Assembly (NCBI GenBank): GCA_030831885.1
Contig: JAURKF010000210.1
Span: forward strand, 1-19,542
From: Flavobacteriales bacterium
GTDB lineage: Bacteria > Bacteroidota > Bacteroidia > Flavobacteriales > UA16
DNA: 19,542 bases
Direction: 5' to 3'
Part shown: piece by piece, positions 7,777 to 16,557 of the stretch
Position numbering within the stretch: the first letter of the stretch is position 1
How the letters are laid out: each line of letters opens with the position of its first letter
The notes under the pieces: generated by a model
What the model was told of the DNA's origin: nothing
What the model saw: only the letters and a program-made list of their open reading frames with translations
Databases searched by the model: none
Program-made: the position numbers and the translations under genes

Positions 7777-10203
7777 TTAGAATGTAAAGTCAACCCCAAT
7801 GGTTGGCAAAAGAGGAAGCTGATCGATGCGCTCTCCGGTTATACGGTCAATGTAGAACACGTTGGCGCGATTGTATGCATTAGTTATGCCCGCATTTAGT
7901 TCAAGTCCGGTCTTGTTTTTAAACTTGATAGTACGCTTGACGTTTACATCCAAACGATGGTAGTAAGGCAGGCGGCCTCCATTCAAGCTCGCGTATTGCA
8001 CACTCAAGTATTGGCTGTTATTTGTTATGTAATCAAGGCTGATACCCTGCGATACACTTTGACCATTATAGAACCCTTGGGTTTGTGTGAAGGGTAATCC
8101 ACTGCCAAGGTTCCATCTCATGGAAATCTCATAACAGTTGTCTTTCCCAAACAGGTATGTTCCGATAAGATTGAGATTGTGTCGACGATCAAATACCGGG
8201 GAGTAGTACTGGAAGCCATCCCAGCGCTGCACTTTGGCCAGAGAATACACGATATTGAGATAATATGATTTGTCTTCATACTTCACCACTACGTCGGTAC
8301 CATATGCATTTCCGGTTTCTATCACATAGTCGCGTGTGAGCTCTTCCGGTTTGTCGTTGTTCTGTCCGTAATCGTTTTCGAAAATTTTATTACGATTTAG
8401 ATTGGTTTGTTGGCTAAAGCGCTTGTAATAGCTTTCCAGGTTTAGGCTCCAACGCTCTGTTATATCAAACTCGAAACCGAGAACTAAATGCTTGGCGGTT
8501 TGCAAAACATTCTTGATGTTTTGGTTTGTTGGAGTGCGGCCGAAGGAAAGTCCTCCATCTCCAATGGAACCAATTAGCTCGCCTGCAGTAGTTACTCCCT
8601 GACCATTCGATTGAATGGCCGGATCGCCGGTAAACTGATTTTGTAAATCTTCGGGGCTGGCCAAGAATCCATAGAATAAATTGACGACATCGCGGTCGCT
8701 GTTGGTTGCCATTAGATTTTGCGTGTATTTACCTGTGGCTCCCTTCAAACGGAAACGTTCGTTTAACTTGTATTTGACACCCAATCGTGGTTCAGGTGAG
8801 AACACACTCAACGTGCCATAGTATTGAAAGCGGATGCTTGGTTCAACAATCCATTTTCCACGATTGATTTTGTAGTCGAAGAATGAATTTAACTCAGTTG
8901 TATTCTGGGTGACCTGAACAATTTGGGTATTGTCGAGTATTGCAAACGTTTTGTAATCGGTAGAGAAACCAACTACTTCTACACCATATTTCAGAACATC
9001 GTTTTTGATGCCGTATTTGAAATCGAGGCCAAAGTTGAAACTGTTAATCTTGCTGATGCGATCAGGGTTATTTAACTCGCTCATGATGATTTCGTATTGG
9101 CTGCGAGCGAAATTTCCGCTGATAAGCACAGCCGAGCTGGATGGCACTACTACGAAATTACCCCCACCGCCGCTGTTTTTCCAATTAAGTGATGCGAGCT
9201 TCTTGTAGCTGGTTACTCCATCATTGAAATTGAATCCAAAGGCGTTGAACTTAGAGCCATTCGAGCCACTGAAAGAGAGCTTTCCGTATATGTCGGTGTA
9301 GTTGAACGGCAAACCGGCCCCGTCATTAACGTACGGGTACAAGAATTTTGAACTGCGATCGAGATAGGAGTTTTTTGCCGAAATAACATATGATATTCCG
9401 CTGCCGTTTTCTGTGAGTTTTTTGATTGGGCCTTCTAACTGAACCTTGGCACCAAAAGGATTTAATCCCACGTGTCCGTCCAATTCGCGCTTGTTGCCAT
9501 CACGAGTGGTAATATCCATAATGGATGAAATACGCCCACCGAATTGAGCACTGTAACCTCCCGTATATACGTCTGCATTAGCGATGATGTCAGTATCGAA
9601 AACCGAGAACAATCCTATTGAGTGAAAGGCATTGTAAACAATCATACCATCGAGCAGTACTTTGTTTTGGACAGGTGATCCGCCTCGCACATAGATTTGA
9701 CCGCCCTGATCACCGGTACTGATGAAGCCGGGAAGAGTGGTGAGCGCTTGCGCCAAATCAGGGGCGCCGCCCACACTTGGAATGCGCTTGATATCCTTGG
9801 TGCGCATGGATTCGACGGAAATGTTGACGTTGTTTTTCTTTTCACTTCCTTTATCGGTAATCTCTACTTCATTCATCACTACGTCATCTTTCTCCAATAG
9901 GTAATTACGCGCAAGCACTTTCGCCCCTACAATATCAATTGCATCACGAATCTCTTTGAATCCAAACTGATTAATGATAAGCGTGTATTTTCCGTCCGGG
10001 ATTTTTGTTAAGGTGTAAAATCCATTCTCATCGGTCTGTGTTCCGTAGGATGTTCCCTCAAGACCAACCATTATGAATATCACCGGCTGTCCTGTTTCTT
10101 GGTCTTTCACGAATCCACGAATGGTTCCTTGACCAAACGAGGCGACAGACATCCATAGAAAGGCTACAACTTGGATGATACGGATCAAATAGGGGGTGTT
10201 CAT
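7777..10203 (-). CDS. TonB-dependent receptor with N-terminal carboxypeptidase-regulatory-like domain
   Basis: Counting from the ATG at 10203, the protein is 808 residues. Residues 1-25 are a signal peptide (MNTPYLIRII to VASFGQ), ~27-105 a CarbopepD_reg-like beta sandwich (GTIRGFVKDQETGQPV, then DENGFYTLTKIPDGKYTL), and ~140-237 the plug (LAQALTTLPGF, IYVRGGSPVQNKVLLDGM, GGYSAQFGGRISSIMDI); the rest is the barrel, ending in IGVDFTF. The frame extends upstream to another ATG at 10236, but the extra 11 residues are not signal-peptide-like and a promoter-like box at 10221-10228 would lie inside them, so 10203 is preferred. No SusD-like lipoprotein or glycan-degrading enzyme is adjacent, so this is not a polysaccharide utilisation locus. 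The substrate is unknown. Confidence 0.88.
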   Translation of the reverse strand: MNTPYLIRIIQVVAFLWMSVASFGQGTIRGFVKDQETGQPVIFIMVGLEGTSYGTQTDENGFYTLTKIPDGKYTLIINQFGFKEIRDAIDIVGAKVLARNYLLEKDDVVMNEVEITDKGSEKKNNVNISVESMRTKDIKRIPSVGGAPDLAQALTTLPGFISTGDQGGQIYVRGGSPVQNKVLLDGMIVYNAFHSIGLFSVFDTDIIANADVYTGGYSAQFGGRISSIMDITTRDGNKRELDGHVGLNPFGAKVQLEGPIKKLTENGSGISYVISAKNSYLDRSSKFLYPYVNDGAGLPFNYTDIYGKLSFSGSNGSKFNAFGFNFNDGVTSYKKLASLNWKNSGGGGNFVVVPSSSAVLISGNFARSQYEIIMSELNNPDRISKINSFNFGLDFKYGIKNDVLKYGVEVVGFSTDYKTFAILDNTQIVQVTQNTTELNSFFDYKINRGKWIVEPSIRFQYYGTLSVFSPEPRLGVKYKLNERFRLKGATGKYTQNLMATNSDRDVVNLFYGFLASPEDLQNQFTGDPAIQSNGQGVTTAGELIGSIGDGGLSFGRTPTNQNIKNVLQTAKHLVLGFEFDITERWSLNLESYYKRFSQQTNLNRNKIFENDYGQNNDKPEELTRDYVIETGNAYGTDVVVKYEDKSYYLNIVYSLAKVQRWDGFQYYSPVFDRRHNLNLIGTYLFGKDNCYEISMRWNLGSGLPFTQTQGFYNGQSVSQGISLDYITNNSQYLSVQYASLNGGRLPYYHRLDVNVKRTIKFKNKTGLELNAGITNAYNRANVFYIDRITGERIDQLPLLPTIGVDFTF

Positions 10204-10220
10204 ATGCTGAAAATGAGACG

Positions 10221-10254
10221 CGAAAGTACGTAACACTAGCTCTTCACGAGCAAA
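10221..10254 (-). promoter_or_regulatory. Putative promoter of the CarbopepD-TonB receptor gene
   Basis: On the minus strand, TTTG (10251-10254) is followed after 22 bases by TACTTTCG (10221-10228), resembling the Bacteroidota -33 TTTG and -7 TAnnTTTG pair with one mismatch. Predicted transcription would begin around 10214, between the two candidate ATGs, which supports the start at 10203. Confidence 0.45.
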
Positions 10255-10281
10255 AACCCTACGTTCCTAATTTAGCCGGTA

Positions 10282-10641
10282 ATGAAAGAACAACTTATTC
10301 CGTTTGCGGATCAATTGCCTGTTGAGCAGCATACTCGTTTCATGCGGAAACTGGCTGAGCAACTGGCCAAGGATTTACACCCCATGTTCGATAAGGAAAT
10401 TCCCGAAAATCCCGCTCCGGATTGGATATTGAGTCAACTGTATTCAAGTGTTGAACGCTTGATTGTAGAACGCGGCAACTCACTTGGTGCGGTGATGTAC
10501 AGAATCGATTTGCCCGAAAAGAAAATCAACGCTCTGATGGCCGGCACTCATCCCGACGAGCGCATCCGTGTGCTCTCCAATGAAATTCTTGAACGAGAGG
10601 CTAAAAAAGTGTGGATGCGCCTTCATTATGCCTCGAAATGA
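10282..10641 (+). CDS. Conserved-looking hypothetical protein, 119 residues
   Basis: I do not recognise this protein. It has no signal peptide or membrane segment, is rich in charged residues and is predicted to be mainly helical (for example PVEQHTRFMRKLAEQLAKDL and a C-terminal helix from DERIRVLSNEILEREAKKV). A central stretch WILSQLYSSVERLIVERG looks like an amphipathic helix. It is likely cytosolic. It is divergent from the TonB-receptor gene (78 bases between starts) and lies 94 bases upstream of sucA on the same strand, so it could share transcription with it, though a promoter-like box sits between them. It ends in TGA. It is judged real from its codon use, its fit between neighbouring genes and the lack of any better frame there. 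Confidence 0.65.
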   Translation: MKEQLIPFADQLPVEQHTRFMRKLAEQLAKDLHPMFDKEIPENPAPDWILSQLYSSVERLIVERGNSLGAVMYRIDLPEKKINALMAGTHPDERIRVLSNEILEREAKKVWMRLHYASK

Positions 10642-10700
10642 GCGTGAAAAGTTTGACTGAACCAAACCTCAAAAAAAATGGTTTATTTGAAGGTGAGCGC

Positions 10701-10708
10701 TAACTTCG
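10701..10708 (+). promoter_or_regulatory. Possible -7 promoter box TAACTTCG for sucA
   Basis: TAACTTCG, a TAnnTTYG match, lies 27 bases upstream of the sucA ATG at 10736. A TTTG at 10686-10689 is too close (11 bases) to be a normal -33 box, so the upstream element is uncertain. Confidence 0.4.
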
Positions 10709-10735
10709 CGAGCCAATTCATTTTATACAGTCAGA

Positions 10736-13492
10736 ATGGACAATCATTCATACCTAGCCAACAGCGACGTCAATGCCATTGAGTCGCTTTATCAGCAATA
10801 CAAGAGTAATTCTCAATCCGTAGATAGTTCGTGGCAGCGCTTTTTCGAAGGGTTCGAATTTCAGCGCGCCGAATTCGCCCCCATGCCGGGTGGTGATGCC
10901 TTTGGGGGTGCGGCTAGTTCAGAGGTCATCAAGGAATTCAAGGTCATCAACTTAATCAATGGATACCGTCAACGAGGCCATTTATTCACTCAAACCAATC
11001 CTGTCCGCGAGCGCCGCAAGCACCAGCCCAACTTGGCACTCGAAAATTTTGGACTGAACGATAATGATCTGGATACAGTTTTTCAGGCGGGTAATGAAAT
11101 TGGTTTGGGTGCTGCTAAGTTGCGCGACATTCTGATTCATCTCAACAATTGCTATTGTAAGCACATAGGAGTTGAGTACACGTATGTGCGCTCTCCTGAA
11201 CGCGTTCAATGGTTGCGTGAACGCATCGAGGCAGTCAACAAGCCATCATTTACCTCAGAAGAGAAAAAGCAATTTTTAGAGATGGCCAGTAAGGCGTCAC
11301 TGTTTGAACAATACATTCACCGCAAATTCGTCGGTGCAAAGCGATTCAGCGTTGAAGGCTGCGAGGCAATGATACCCGCCATGGATTATATGGTTCGCCT
11401 TGGTGGCGATATGGGGGTTAAGGAATTTGTGATCGGTATGGCGCATCGTGGCCGCTTGAACGTACTTACCAATATCATGGGTAAGCCTCAAGAGCAAGTT
11501 TTTGCGGAATTTGAAGGGCTTGAGTTTGAAGATTCCGACAATTTTGATGGAGATGTAAAATATCACTATGGATATTCGAATGATGTAGTAACTCAAGGAG
11601 GAAATCAGGTCCACCTTACGCTATGTCCAAACCCTTCGCACCTCGAAGCGGTCAACCCGGTAGTAGAGGGTTTGTCGCGCGCCAAGATTGATCACTACCT
11701 ACAGTCGGAAGATAAGATCGTCCCTGTCTTAGTGCATGGCGATGCGGCCATAGCCGGTCAGGGCATTGTGTACGAAGTAGTGCAAATGGCATTGCTCGAT
11801 GGCTATCGCACGGGAGGAACCGTGCACATCGTTACGAATAATCAAGTCGGATTTACCACCAATTATCTCGATGGACGTTCCTCAACGTACTGCACTGATG
11901 TCGCCAAAACAACGTTATGTCCGGTATTCCATGTGAATGCCGACGATGTCGAAGCAGTTATCGAAACTATGAAGATTGCCCTGGAGTATCGCATGAAATT
12001 CCACATGGATGTTTTTGTCGATTTGCTAGGGTATCGCAAGTACGGTCACAACGAAGGGGATGAACCAAAATTTACGCAGCCATCGTTGTATAAATTAATT
12101 GCATCGCACCCATCCTTGCGTGAGATTTATATGAACCAACTGATTTCCGAGGGCACCATCGATCAGGTTTTTGCAGATGGTATCAAGCGTCAGTTTGAAA
12201 GCATGCTCGATACGAAGTTGGAAATTGCCAAAGGCATGAAGATGGCTCATGTGAAGCACTTCATGGAAGAAACTTGGAAAGGCTTTACTCGCGCCACTTC
12301 GGCAGATTTGACGCAGCAAGTGGATACCCGCGTTGACGAAAAGCGATTAAAATCTATTGCAAATGCTATTTGCTCGCTTCCTGCCAACGAGAAATACATT
12401 GCTAAAACAGCCAAGGTATTTGCCGATCGTTTGAAGATGATTGATGACAACAAGCTCGATTGGGCAATGGGTGAACTGCTTGCTTATGGCACCTTGCTCG
12501 AGGAGGGACATCCAGTGCGTATCAGCGGGCAGGATGTAGAGCGCGGAACGTTTTCTCATCGTCATGCGGTTGTAAAGACCGATGAGGATCAGGAGAAGGA
12601 AATTATTACGCTGAATGGAATTAGTCCTAAACAAGCCAAATTCACTGTGTTTAACTCACTGCTAAGTGAGTATGGGGTTTTGGGCTTTGACTACGGTTAT
12701 GCGTTCGCTACTCCCAATGGATTGACTATTTGGGAGGCACAATTCGGCGACTTCAATAACGGCGCACAAATCATCATCGATCAGTTCATTTCAGCTGCCG
12801 AAGACAAGTGGCGCACTATGAATGGTATTACGCTGTTCTTACCGCATGGTTATGAAGGACAAGGAAGCGAGCACAGTTCGGCGCGCATGGAGCGTTTCCT
12901 CCAATTGTGCGCAGAGCTGAATTTATTAGTTTGCAATCCAACGACTCCTGCAAATCATTATCATTTGCTTCGCCGACAAGTGCATGCGACGTATCGCAAG
13001 CCGTTGGTTGTATTTACACCTAAAAAGTTGTTGCGTTATCCTAAAGCCGTTTCAACCCTTCAGGAAATGTCAAAGGGAAGATTCATGGAGGTAATTGATG
13101 ACGTAATGGTTAACTCGAAGGAGGTTGATACTATCGTGCTTTGTTCGGGCAAGGTGTATTATGAAATTCTAGAGCAAAAGGAAAAGCGCGGAGCCGGAAG
13201 TAATATGGCGCTTGTTCGCATTGAGCAATTGTATCCACTCCCCGAAGATCAGATTCGCACGATTATCACTTCATACAAGAAAGCGAATAGCATCGTTTGG
13301 GTGCAAGAGGAGCCAGAAAATATGGGAGCGTGGAGTTACATGTTGCGTTCATTGCGCGATTTGAATTTGGAGGTTATTTCACCTGCTGCTTCGGCATCGC
13401 CTGCTCCCGGTTCTTCTAAGGTTCATGAAGCGCGCACTGCTGTCCTAATGGATAAGCTGTTTCGCAAGAGCAGCGAGCCTGCGCGTGTATAA
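10736..13492 (+). CDS. sucA: 2-oxoglutarate dehydrogenase E1 component (thiamine diphosphate-dependent)
   Basis: E1 decarboxylates 2-oxoglutarate and passes the succinyl group to the lipoyl arm of E2 (SucB) in the TCA cycle. The 918-residue protein is of normal family length (E. coli 933). Its N-terminus (SYLANSDVNAIESLYQQYK, SWQRFFEGF) is the short E2-binding helical segment. Later landmarks are GMAHRGRLNVL around H237, CPNPSHLEAVNPVVEG, the thiamine-diphosphate/Mg site with HGDAAIAGQG at H334-D336 and NNQVGFTT at 368-375, and the transketolase-like second half with EAQFGDFNNGAQ and HGYEGQGSEHSSAR. All expected sites are intact. The start is chosen because MDNHSYL aligns with family N-termini. 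The usual neighbour sucB is not adjacent: it lies 1.8 kb downstream beyond two opposite-strand genes. Confidence 0.97.
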   Translation: MDNHSYLANSDVNAIESLYQQYKSNSQSVDSSWQRFFEGFEFQRAEFAPMPGGDAFGGAASSEVIKEFKVINLINGYRQRGHLFTQTNPVRERRKHQPNLALENFGLNDNDLDTVFQAGNEIGLGAAKLRDILIHLNNCYCKHIGVEYTYVRSPERVQWLRERIEAVNKPSFTSEEKKQFLEMASKASLFEQYIHRKFVGAKRFSVEGCEAMIPAMDYMVRLGGDMGVKEFVIGMAHRGRLNVLTNIMGKPQEQVFAEFEGLEFEDSDNFDGDVKYHYGYSNDVVTQGGNQVHLTLCPNPSHLEAVNPVVEGLSRAKIDHYLQSEDKIVPVLVHGDAAIAGQGIVYEVVQMALLDGYRTGGTVHIVTNNQVGFTTNYLDGRSSTYCTDVAKTTLCPVFHVNADDVEAVIETMKIALEYRMKFHMDVFVDLLGYRKYGHNEGDEPKFTQPSLYKLIASHPSLREIYMNQLISEGTIDQVFADGIKRQFESMLDTKLEIAKGMKMAHVKHFMEETWKGFTRATSADLTQQVDTRVDEKRLKSIANAICSLPANEKYIAKTAKVFADRLKMIDDNKLDWAMGELLAYGTLLEEGHPVRISGQDVERGTFSHRHAVVKTDEDQEKEIITLNGISPKQAKFTVFNSLLSEYGVLGFDYGYAFATPNGLTIWEAQFGDFNNGAQIIIDQFISAAEDKWRTMNGITLFLPHGYEGQGSEHSSARMERFLQLCAELNLLVCNPTTPANHYHLLRRQVHATYRKPLVVFTPKKLLRYPKAVSTLQEMSKGRFMEVIDDVMVNSKEVDTIVLCSGKVYYEILEQKEKRGAGSNMALVRIEQLYPLPEDQIRTIITSYKKANSIVWVQEEPENMGAWSYMLRSLRDLNLEVISPAASASPAPGSSKVHEARTAVLMDKLFRKSSEPARV

Positions 13493-13520
13493 GTGACTAT
13501 TCAGGGCTTTTATACTCGCG
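13482..13520. terminator. Inverted repeat spanning the convergent stops of sucA and the FkbM gene
   Basis: CGCGTGTATAA (13482-13492) and TTATACTCGCG (13510-13520) pair at 10 of 11 positions around a 17-base loop. Each arm contains one of the two convergent TAA stop codons. There is no long T-run, so it is not a textbook rho-independent terminator, but it could limit read-through or protect 3' ends in both directions. Confidence 0.4.
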
Positions 13521-14271
13521 GACTACGAATGGGTGTAGCCAGTAAAAAGAACTCTTGTTGAATGTCCTTATCGCTTATGGCTTCGCCCCACACGCTGTCT
13601 TTGCCTCTGTGGTTGGGTAGGTAACGCAATACGTATTTCTCTGTGGAGAATAATTGCAACAACTCAGAAACAACTTGGCTGCGTTGTTTCAAATCGGCCG
13701 GATGAACCTCAATGAGGAACGTACACGCGCCATTATCAAGCAACTGTTTCGCGCCTTTCAGAACATTAATTTCCTCACCATCCACATCCATAAAGAAAAT
13801 AGATGATGGGTGATGCGACTTAATGTATTGGTCGATGACAACAAACCCTTTTTTGTTTTCACTTCCTACGAATTTTTCCACGATATGCCAGGATCCGGTG
13901 GTGTCGTGCAATTGCTTATTCAGTTTCAAATAATGGGCAATGAACCAATTGGCCTCAAAAGCGTGGAACTCCACACCTGGTGCCATTTTCGAAGCCAATA
14001 CTGCATAATAGCCCATATGGGCTCCTATATCGTATATTACATCATTTGCGTTGATATTTCGTTCAAACCATTTTACTACTTCGGGCTCATGCCCGTATGG
14101 GGTTTGCAAGCGTGTTTTCCAAACACCAATCTTTGGTGTTGTATAAATATCAAATTTGATTTGATGAGTCGCTTGCGCATTTTGGAATAGATGATGTCCT
14201 GTTTTTTTCAGAATAATTCTATGCTGAATCGCTTCAGGGAGTAAGTTGAACACCATTTTTTTTACATCCAT
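13510..14271 (-). CDS. FkbM-family SAM-dependent methyltransferase
   Basis: The 253-residue protein has a Rossmann methyltransferase core: motif I VIYDIGAHMGYYAVLASKM (residues 78-96; D81-G83 and G87), FEAN at 105-108, the FkbM hallmark FMDVDGEEINVLKGA (160-174) and FLIEVH (185-190). FkbM proteins O-methylate diverse substrates, including sugars of glycans and lipopolysaccharide or secondary metabolites; the substrate here cannot be told. No signal peptide is seen. It is the second gene of a minus-strand pair, starting 39 bases after the stop of the PhyH-like gene, so they are probably co-transcribed from upstream of 15126. Its 3' end lies 17 bases from the convergent sucA stop. Confidence 0.85.
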   Translation of the reverse strand: MDVKKMVFNLLPEAIQHRIILKKTGHHLFQNAQATHQIKFDIYTTPKIGVWKTRLQTPYGHEPEVVKWFERNINANDVIYDIGAHMGYYAVLASKMAPGVEFHAFEANWFIAHYLKLNKQLHDTTGSWHIVEKFVGSENKKGFVVIDQYIKSHHPSSIFFMDVDGEEINVLKGAKQLLDNGACTFLIEVHPADLKQRSQVVSELLQLFSTEKYVLRYLPNHRGKDSVWGEAISDKDIQQEFFLLATPIRSPRV

Positions 14272-14310
14272 ATCCGTTGTTTCCTGTTTATTGTTTCGCT
14301 GTGAATACTG

Positions 14311-15126
14311 TTAATCCACGTAATAATTAGTCAAAGCATAACGCACACCACCTTCTGAGATCGGACTGCCTCTGTGAACGCCGTTGGTGTCGAAAAGCAC
14401 TAATGTGCCTTTTGAGCCTATAACCGACATTATGTCTTTTTCACTTTCCACCATAGCTTTTACTTCTTCATCGGTGAATTGAAATTTGTCAGGTGTATTT
14501 GCTTTCAGTAAATGATGGCTGATGTTGCTAGAGCGAGGTATGTATTGAAAACAGCCATTGGTATTGTCGGTATCGACCAAGTAAACCAATGCCTTGAATC
14601 CATTTTTGTAATTGCGGTCACGATGCCAGCCTCCTCCGCTTCCTGGAATATTTGGTTTGTAAACCGTCTTGTTGGCCATGCAGAATGAAAGCTTCAGGTT
14701 TTCACGCAAGTATTCTGACCCGATGGTTGTTATAAGATCATGGTAGGCAAACCCATTAATCATTGGAGAGATATGCTCAGCTCCCATGATGCGAAAATCG
14801 CTCTGGTACACATTCACCCAGAAACTCCATGCATTTCCCATCTGAACCCCCCACTTCAAATTTTCGGCGTCTTGTCTCTTTCTAACATCCAGCCATTGAT
14901 CCGGGTTGAGAGATGAAATTTCGGACTCCAGTAATTGGCGTATTGTATCTGCTTCTTCCGCTTTGAGAAAGTCCTTCAATAGAACAATGCCATTGCGATG
15001 TAATTCTTCGAGTAGGCTGCGTTCGAGCGCACTGAGCGACTTACTGGGCTCAAATTTGGGTCTGGAGGCAAAGCGCTCCCGATACAAATTTTTGAGAACC
15101 ATAACCTGTCGACTTAGGATATTCAT
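14311..15126 (-). CDS. Phytanoyl-CoA dioxygenase (PhyH)-family Fe(II)/2-oxoglutarate oxygenase
   Basis: The 271-residue protein shows the non-haem iron facial triad of the family: H168-x-D170 in GGWHRDRNY and distal H251 in NGVHRGSP, with R262 (GGVRYALTNYY) placed to bind 2-oxoglutarate. N-terminal HRNGIVLLKDFLKAEEAD is the typical PhyH opening ('G-V-ll-.-F-l'). Such enzymes hydroxylate small molecules, lipids or sugars using O2 and 2-oxoglutarate; substrate unknown. It is cytosolic by sequence (no signal peptide). It leads the pair with the FkbM methyltransferase, which suggests successive hydroxylation and methylation of one product (inference). ATG 15126 is the natural start; a TAGATTTG box lies 26 bases upstream. 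Confidence 0.82.
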   Translation of the reverse strand: MNILSRQVMVLKNLYRERFASRPKFEPSKSLSALERSLLEELHRNGIVLLKDFLKAEEADTIRQLLESEISSLNPDQWLDVRKRQDAENLKWGVQMGNAWSFWVNVYQSDFRIMGAEHISPMINGFAYHDLITTIGSEYLRENLKLSFCMANKTVYKPNIPGSGGGWHRDRNYKNGFKALVYLVDTDNTNGCFQYIPRSSNISHHLLKANTPDKFQFTDEEVKAMVESEKDIMSVIGSKGTLVLFDTNGVHRGSPISEGGVRYALTNYYVD

Positions 15127-15152
15127 AATACACCTTGAGAAATTCGTGTTAA

Positions 15153-15160
15153 CAAATCTA
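15153..15160 (-). promoter_or_regulatory. Possible -7 promoter box TAGATTTG for the PhyH-FkbM pair
   Basis: Minus-strand TAGATTTG is an exact TAnnTTTG match, 26 bases upstream of the ATG at 15126. No clear TTTG appears at the -33 position. It gives the pair a plausible promoter of its own, divergent from sucB. Confidence 0.45.
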
Positions 15161-15314
15161 AGCAGAATCTGTGCGCGTTGAATTACTCGCTTGGTTCGGC
15201 TATTTTCCGGGCAAACAGGACTTCTGTAAAAACCCTCTTATACTATGCTGCCAAATTCAACTAATTGCCCGATTGATTATACATTTACACGAAATTTTAA
15301 GTGTCCTTCAGATA

Positions 15315-16553
15315 ATGTCCAAAATTGAAATAAAGGTTCCCTCTCCCGGTGAGAGTATCAGCGAAGTGAATATTGCCAATTGGCTTGTGAAGAATGGTGA
15401 CTACGTTGAAAATGGTCAGGTGTTGGCTGAAATCGATAGTGATAAAGCTACACTTGAACTAACAGCTGAAGCCAGTGGCAGCATCACTATTTTGGCGCAA
15501 GCAGGCGACACTGTAGCCGTGGGCGCACCTGCATGCACAATAGACACGGCAGCTGCTAAACCTGCCGGAGCCCCTGCAGCGCCTGTAAAGAAAGAGGAAC
15601 CGAAGGTGACGGCGCCCACTCCGAATGTAGAGGCCAAAGCACCGACTGTTTCGTATGCTTCAGGGACACCTTCTCCCGCCGCCGCAAAATTGATGGCCGA
15701 ACAAAGCATCATTCCGGCGCAAGTTGCAGGCTCAGGACCAGGTGGACGCATTACTAAAGGCGATGTGCTTGCAGCTATGGCAGCAGGCTTCGATACCTCG
15801 AGTGTGGCGCGTCATAGCGGAGCCCGCACAGAGCGCCGCGAGAAAATGACCAACTTGCGTAAAAAGATATCCGAGCGTCTTGTTAGTGTGAAAAACAACA
15901 CCGCCATGCTCACCACTTTCAATGAGGTGAACATGAAGCCAATCATGGATTTGCGCGCCAAATACAAAGATGTTTTTAAGGAAAAACATGGTGTAGGTCT
16001 TGGTTTCATGTCATTCTTCACAAAAGCATGTGCAGAAGCCTTGTTTGCATTCCCAGCAGTGAATGCACGTATCGAAAACGGAGAAATTGTCTATCACGAT
16101 TATACCGACATTGGTATTGCCGTGTCGTCGCCCAAGGGACTCATGGTTCCAATTATCCGCAATGCAGAAATGATGGGGTTGGCCGATGTTGAGCGTAGCA
16201 TTGGAGATCTTGCCAAGAAGGTGCGCGACGGAAAAATCACAGTGGATGAGATGCAAGGTGGTACATTCACTATCACGAATGGTGGCGTGTTTGGTTCTAT
16301 GCTCTCAACACCCATCATCAATCCTCCTCAAAGTGCTATATTGGGAATGCACAATATCGTGGAGCGTCCGGTGGCCGAGAATGGTCAGGTGGTAATTCGA
16401 CCGGTGATGTATGTGGCTCTTTCATATGATCATCGCATTATCGATGGACGTGAAAGTGTTAGCTTTTTGGTAAAGGTCAAGGACATGCTCGAAAACCCAG
16501 AGCGCATGCTGTTTGGAGGAAAGACTGCTGAAGAAGTGCTACTCGGACTATAA
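15315..16553 (+). CDS. sucB: Dihydrolipoyllysine succinyltransferase, E2 of 2-oxoglutarate dehydrogenase
   Basis: E2 transfers the succinyl group from E1 to CoA through a swinging lipoyl arm. The protein is 412 residues from the ATG at 15315. Domains in order: one lipoyl domain (residues 3-78) with the lipoylated lysine K44 in [10 protein letters not shown]; an Ala/Pro-rich linker (80-115); a peripheral-subunit-binding domain (~117-153, ending [12 protein letters not shown]); and the catalytic acyltransferase core (~175-412) with the active-site [11 protein letters not shown]373 and D377. The frame is open to an ATG at 15171, but the 48 extra residues (hydrophobic, Cys-containing) are unlike any E2 N-terminus, and [14 protein letters not shown] is the standard beginning, so 15315 is used. 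A TACATTTA box at 15280-15287 is a possible promoter element. A single lipoyl domain and the sequence around the core favour SucB over pyruvate dehydrogenase E2. Confidence 0.96.
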   Translation: MSKIEIKVPSPGESISEVNIANWLVKNGDYVENGQVLAEIDSDKATLELTAEASGSITILAQAGDTVAVGAPACTIDTAAAKPAGAPAAPVKKEEPKVTAPTPNVEAKAPTVSYASGTPSPAAAKLMAEQSIIPAQVAGSGPGGRITKGDVLAAMAAGFDTSSVARHSGARTERREKMTNLRKKISERLVSVKNNTAMLTTFNEVNMKPIMDLRAKYKDVFKEKHGVGLGFMSFFTKACAEALFAFPAVNARIENGEIVYHDYTDIGIAVSSPKGLMVPIIRNAEMMGLADVERSIGDLAKKVRDGKITVDEMQGGTFTITNGGVFGSMLSTPIINPPQSAILGMHNIVERPVAENGQVVIRPVMYVALSYDHRIIDGRESVSFLVKVKDMLENPERMLFGGKTAEEVLLGL

Positions 16554-16557
16554 GCAG

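Noticed and set aside
7777..10203. SusC-type polysaccharide utilisation locus
   Set aside because: There is no SusD partner, glycoside hydrolase or hybrid regulator next to either TonB receptor.
10204..10236. Upstream ATG for the CarbopepD-TonB receptor
   Set aside because: The extra 11 residues precede a good signal peptide and overlap a promoter-like box; the ATG at 10203 is more likely.
13510..15126. Mobile element carrying the PhyH/FkbM pair
   Set aside because: No transposase, integrase, terminal inverted repeats or target duplications could be seen at the borders.
15171..15314. N-terminal extension of SucB from the ATG at 15171
   Set aside because: The 48 extra residues resemble no E2 start or targeting signal, and the region overlaps the probable promoters; ATG 15315 matches the family.
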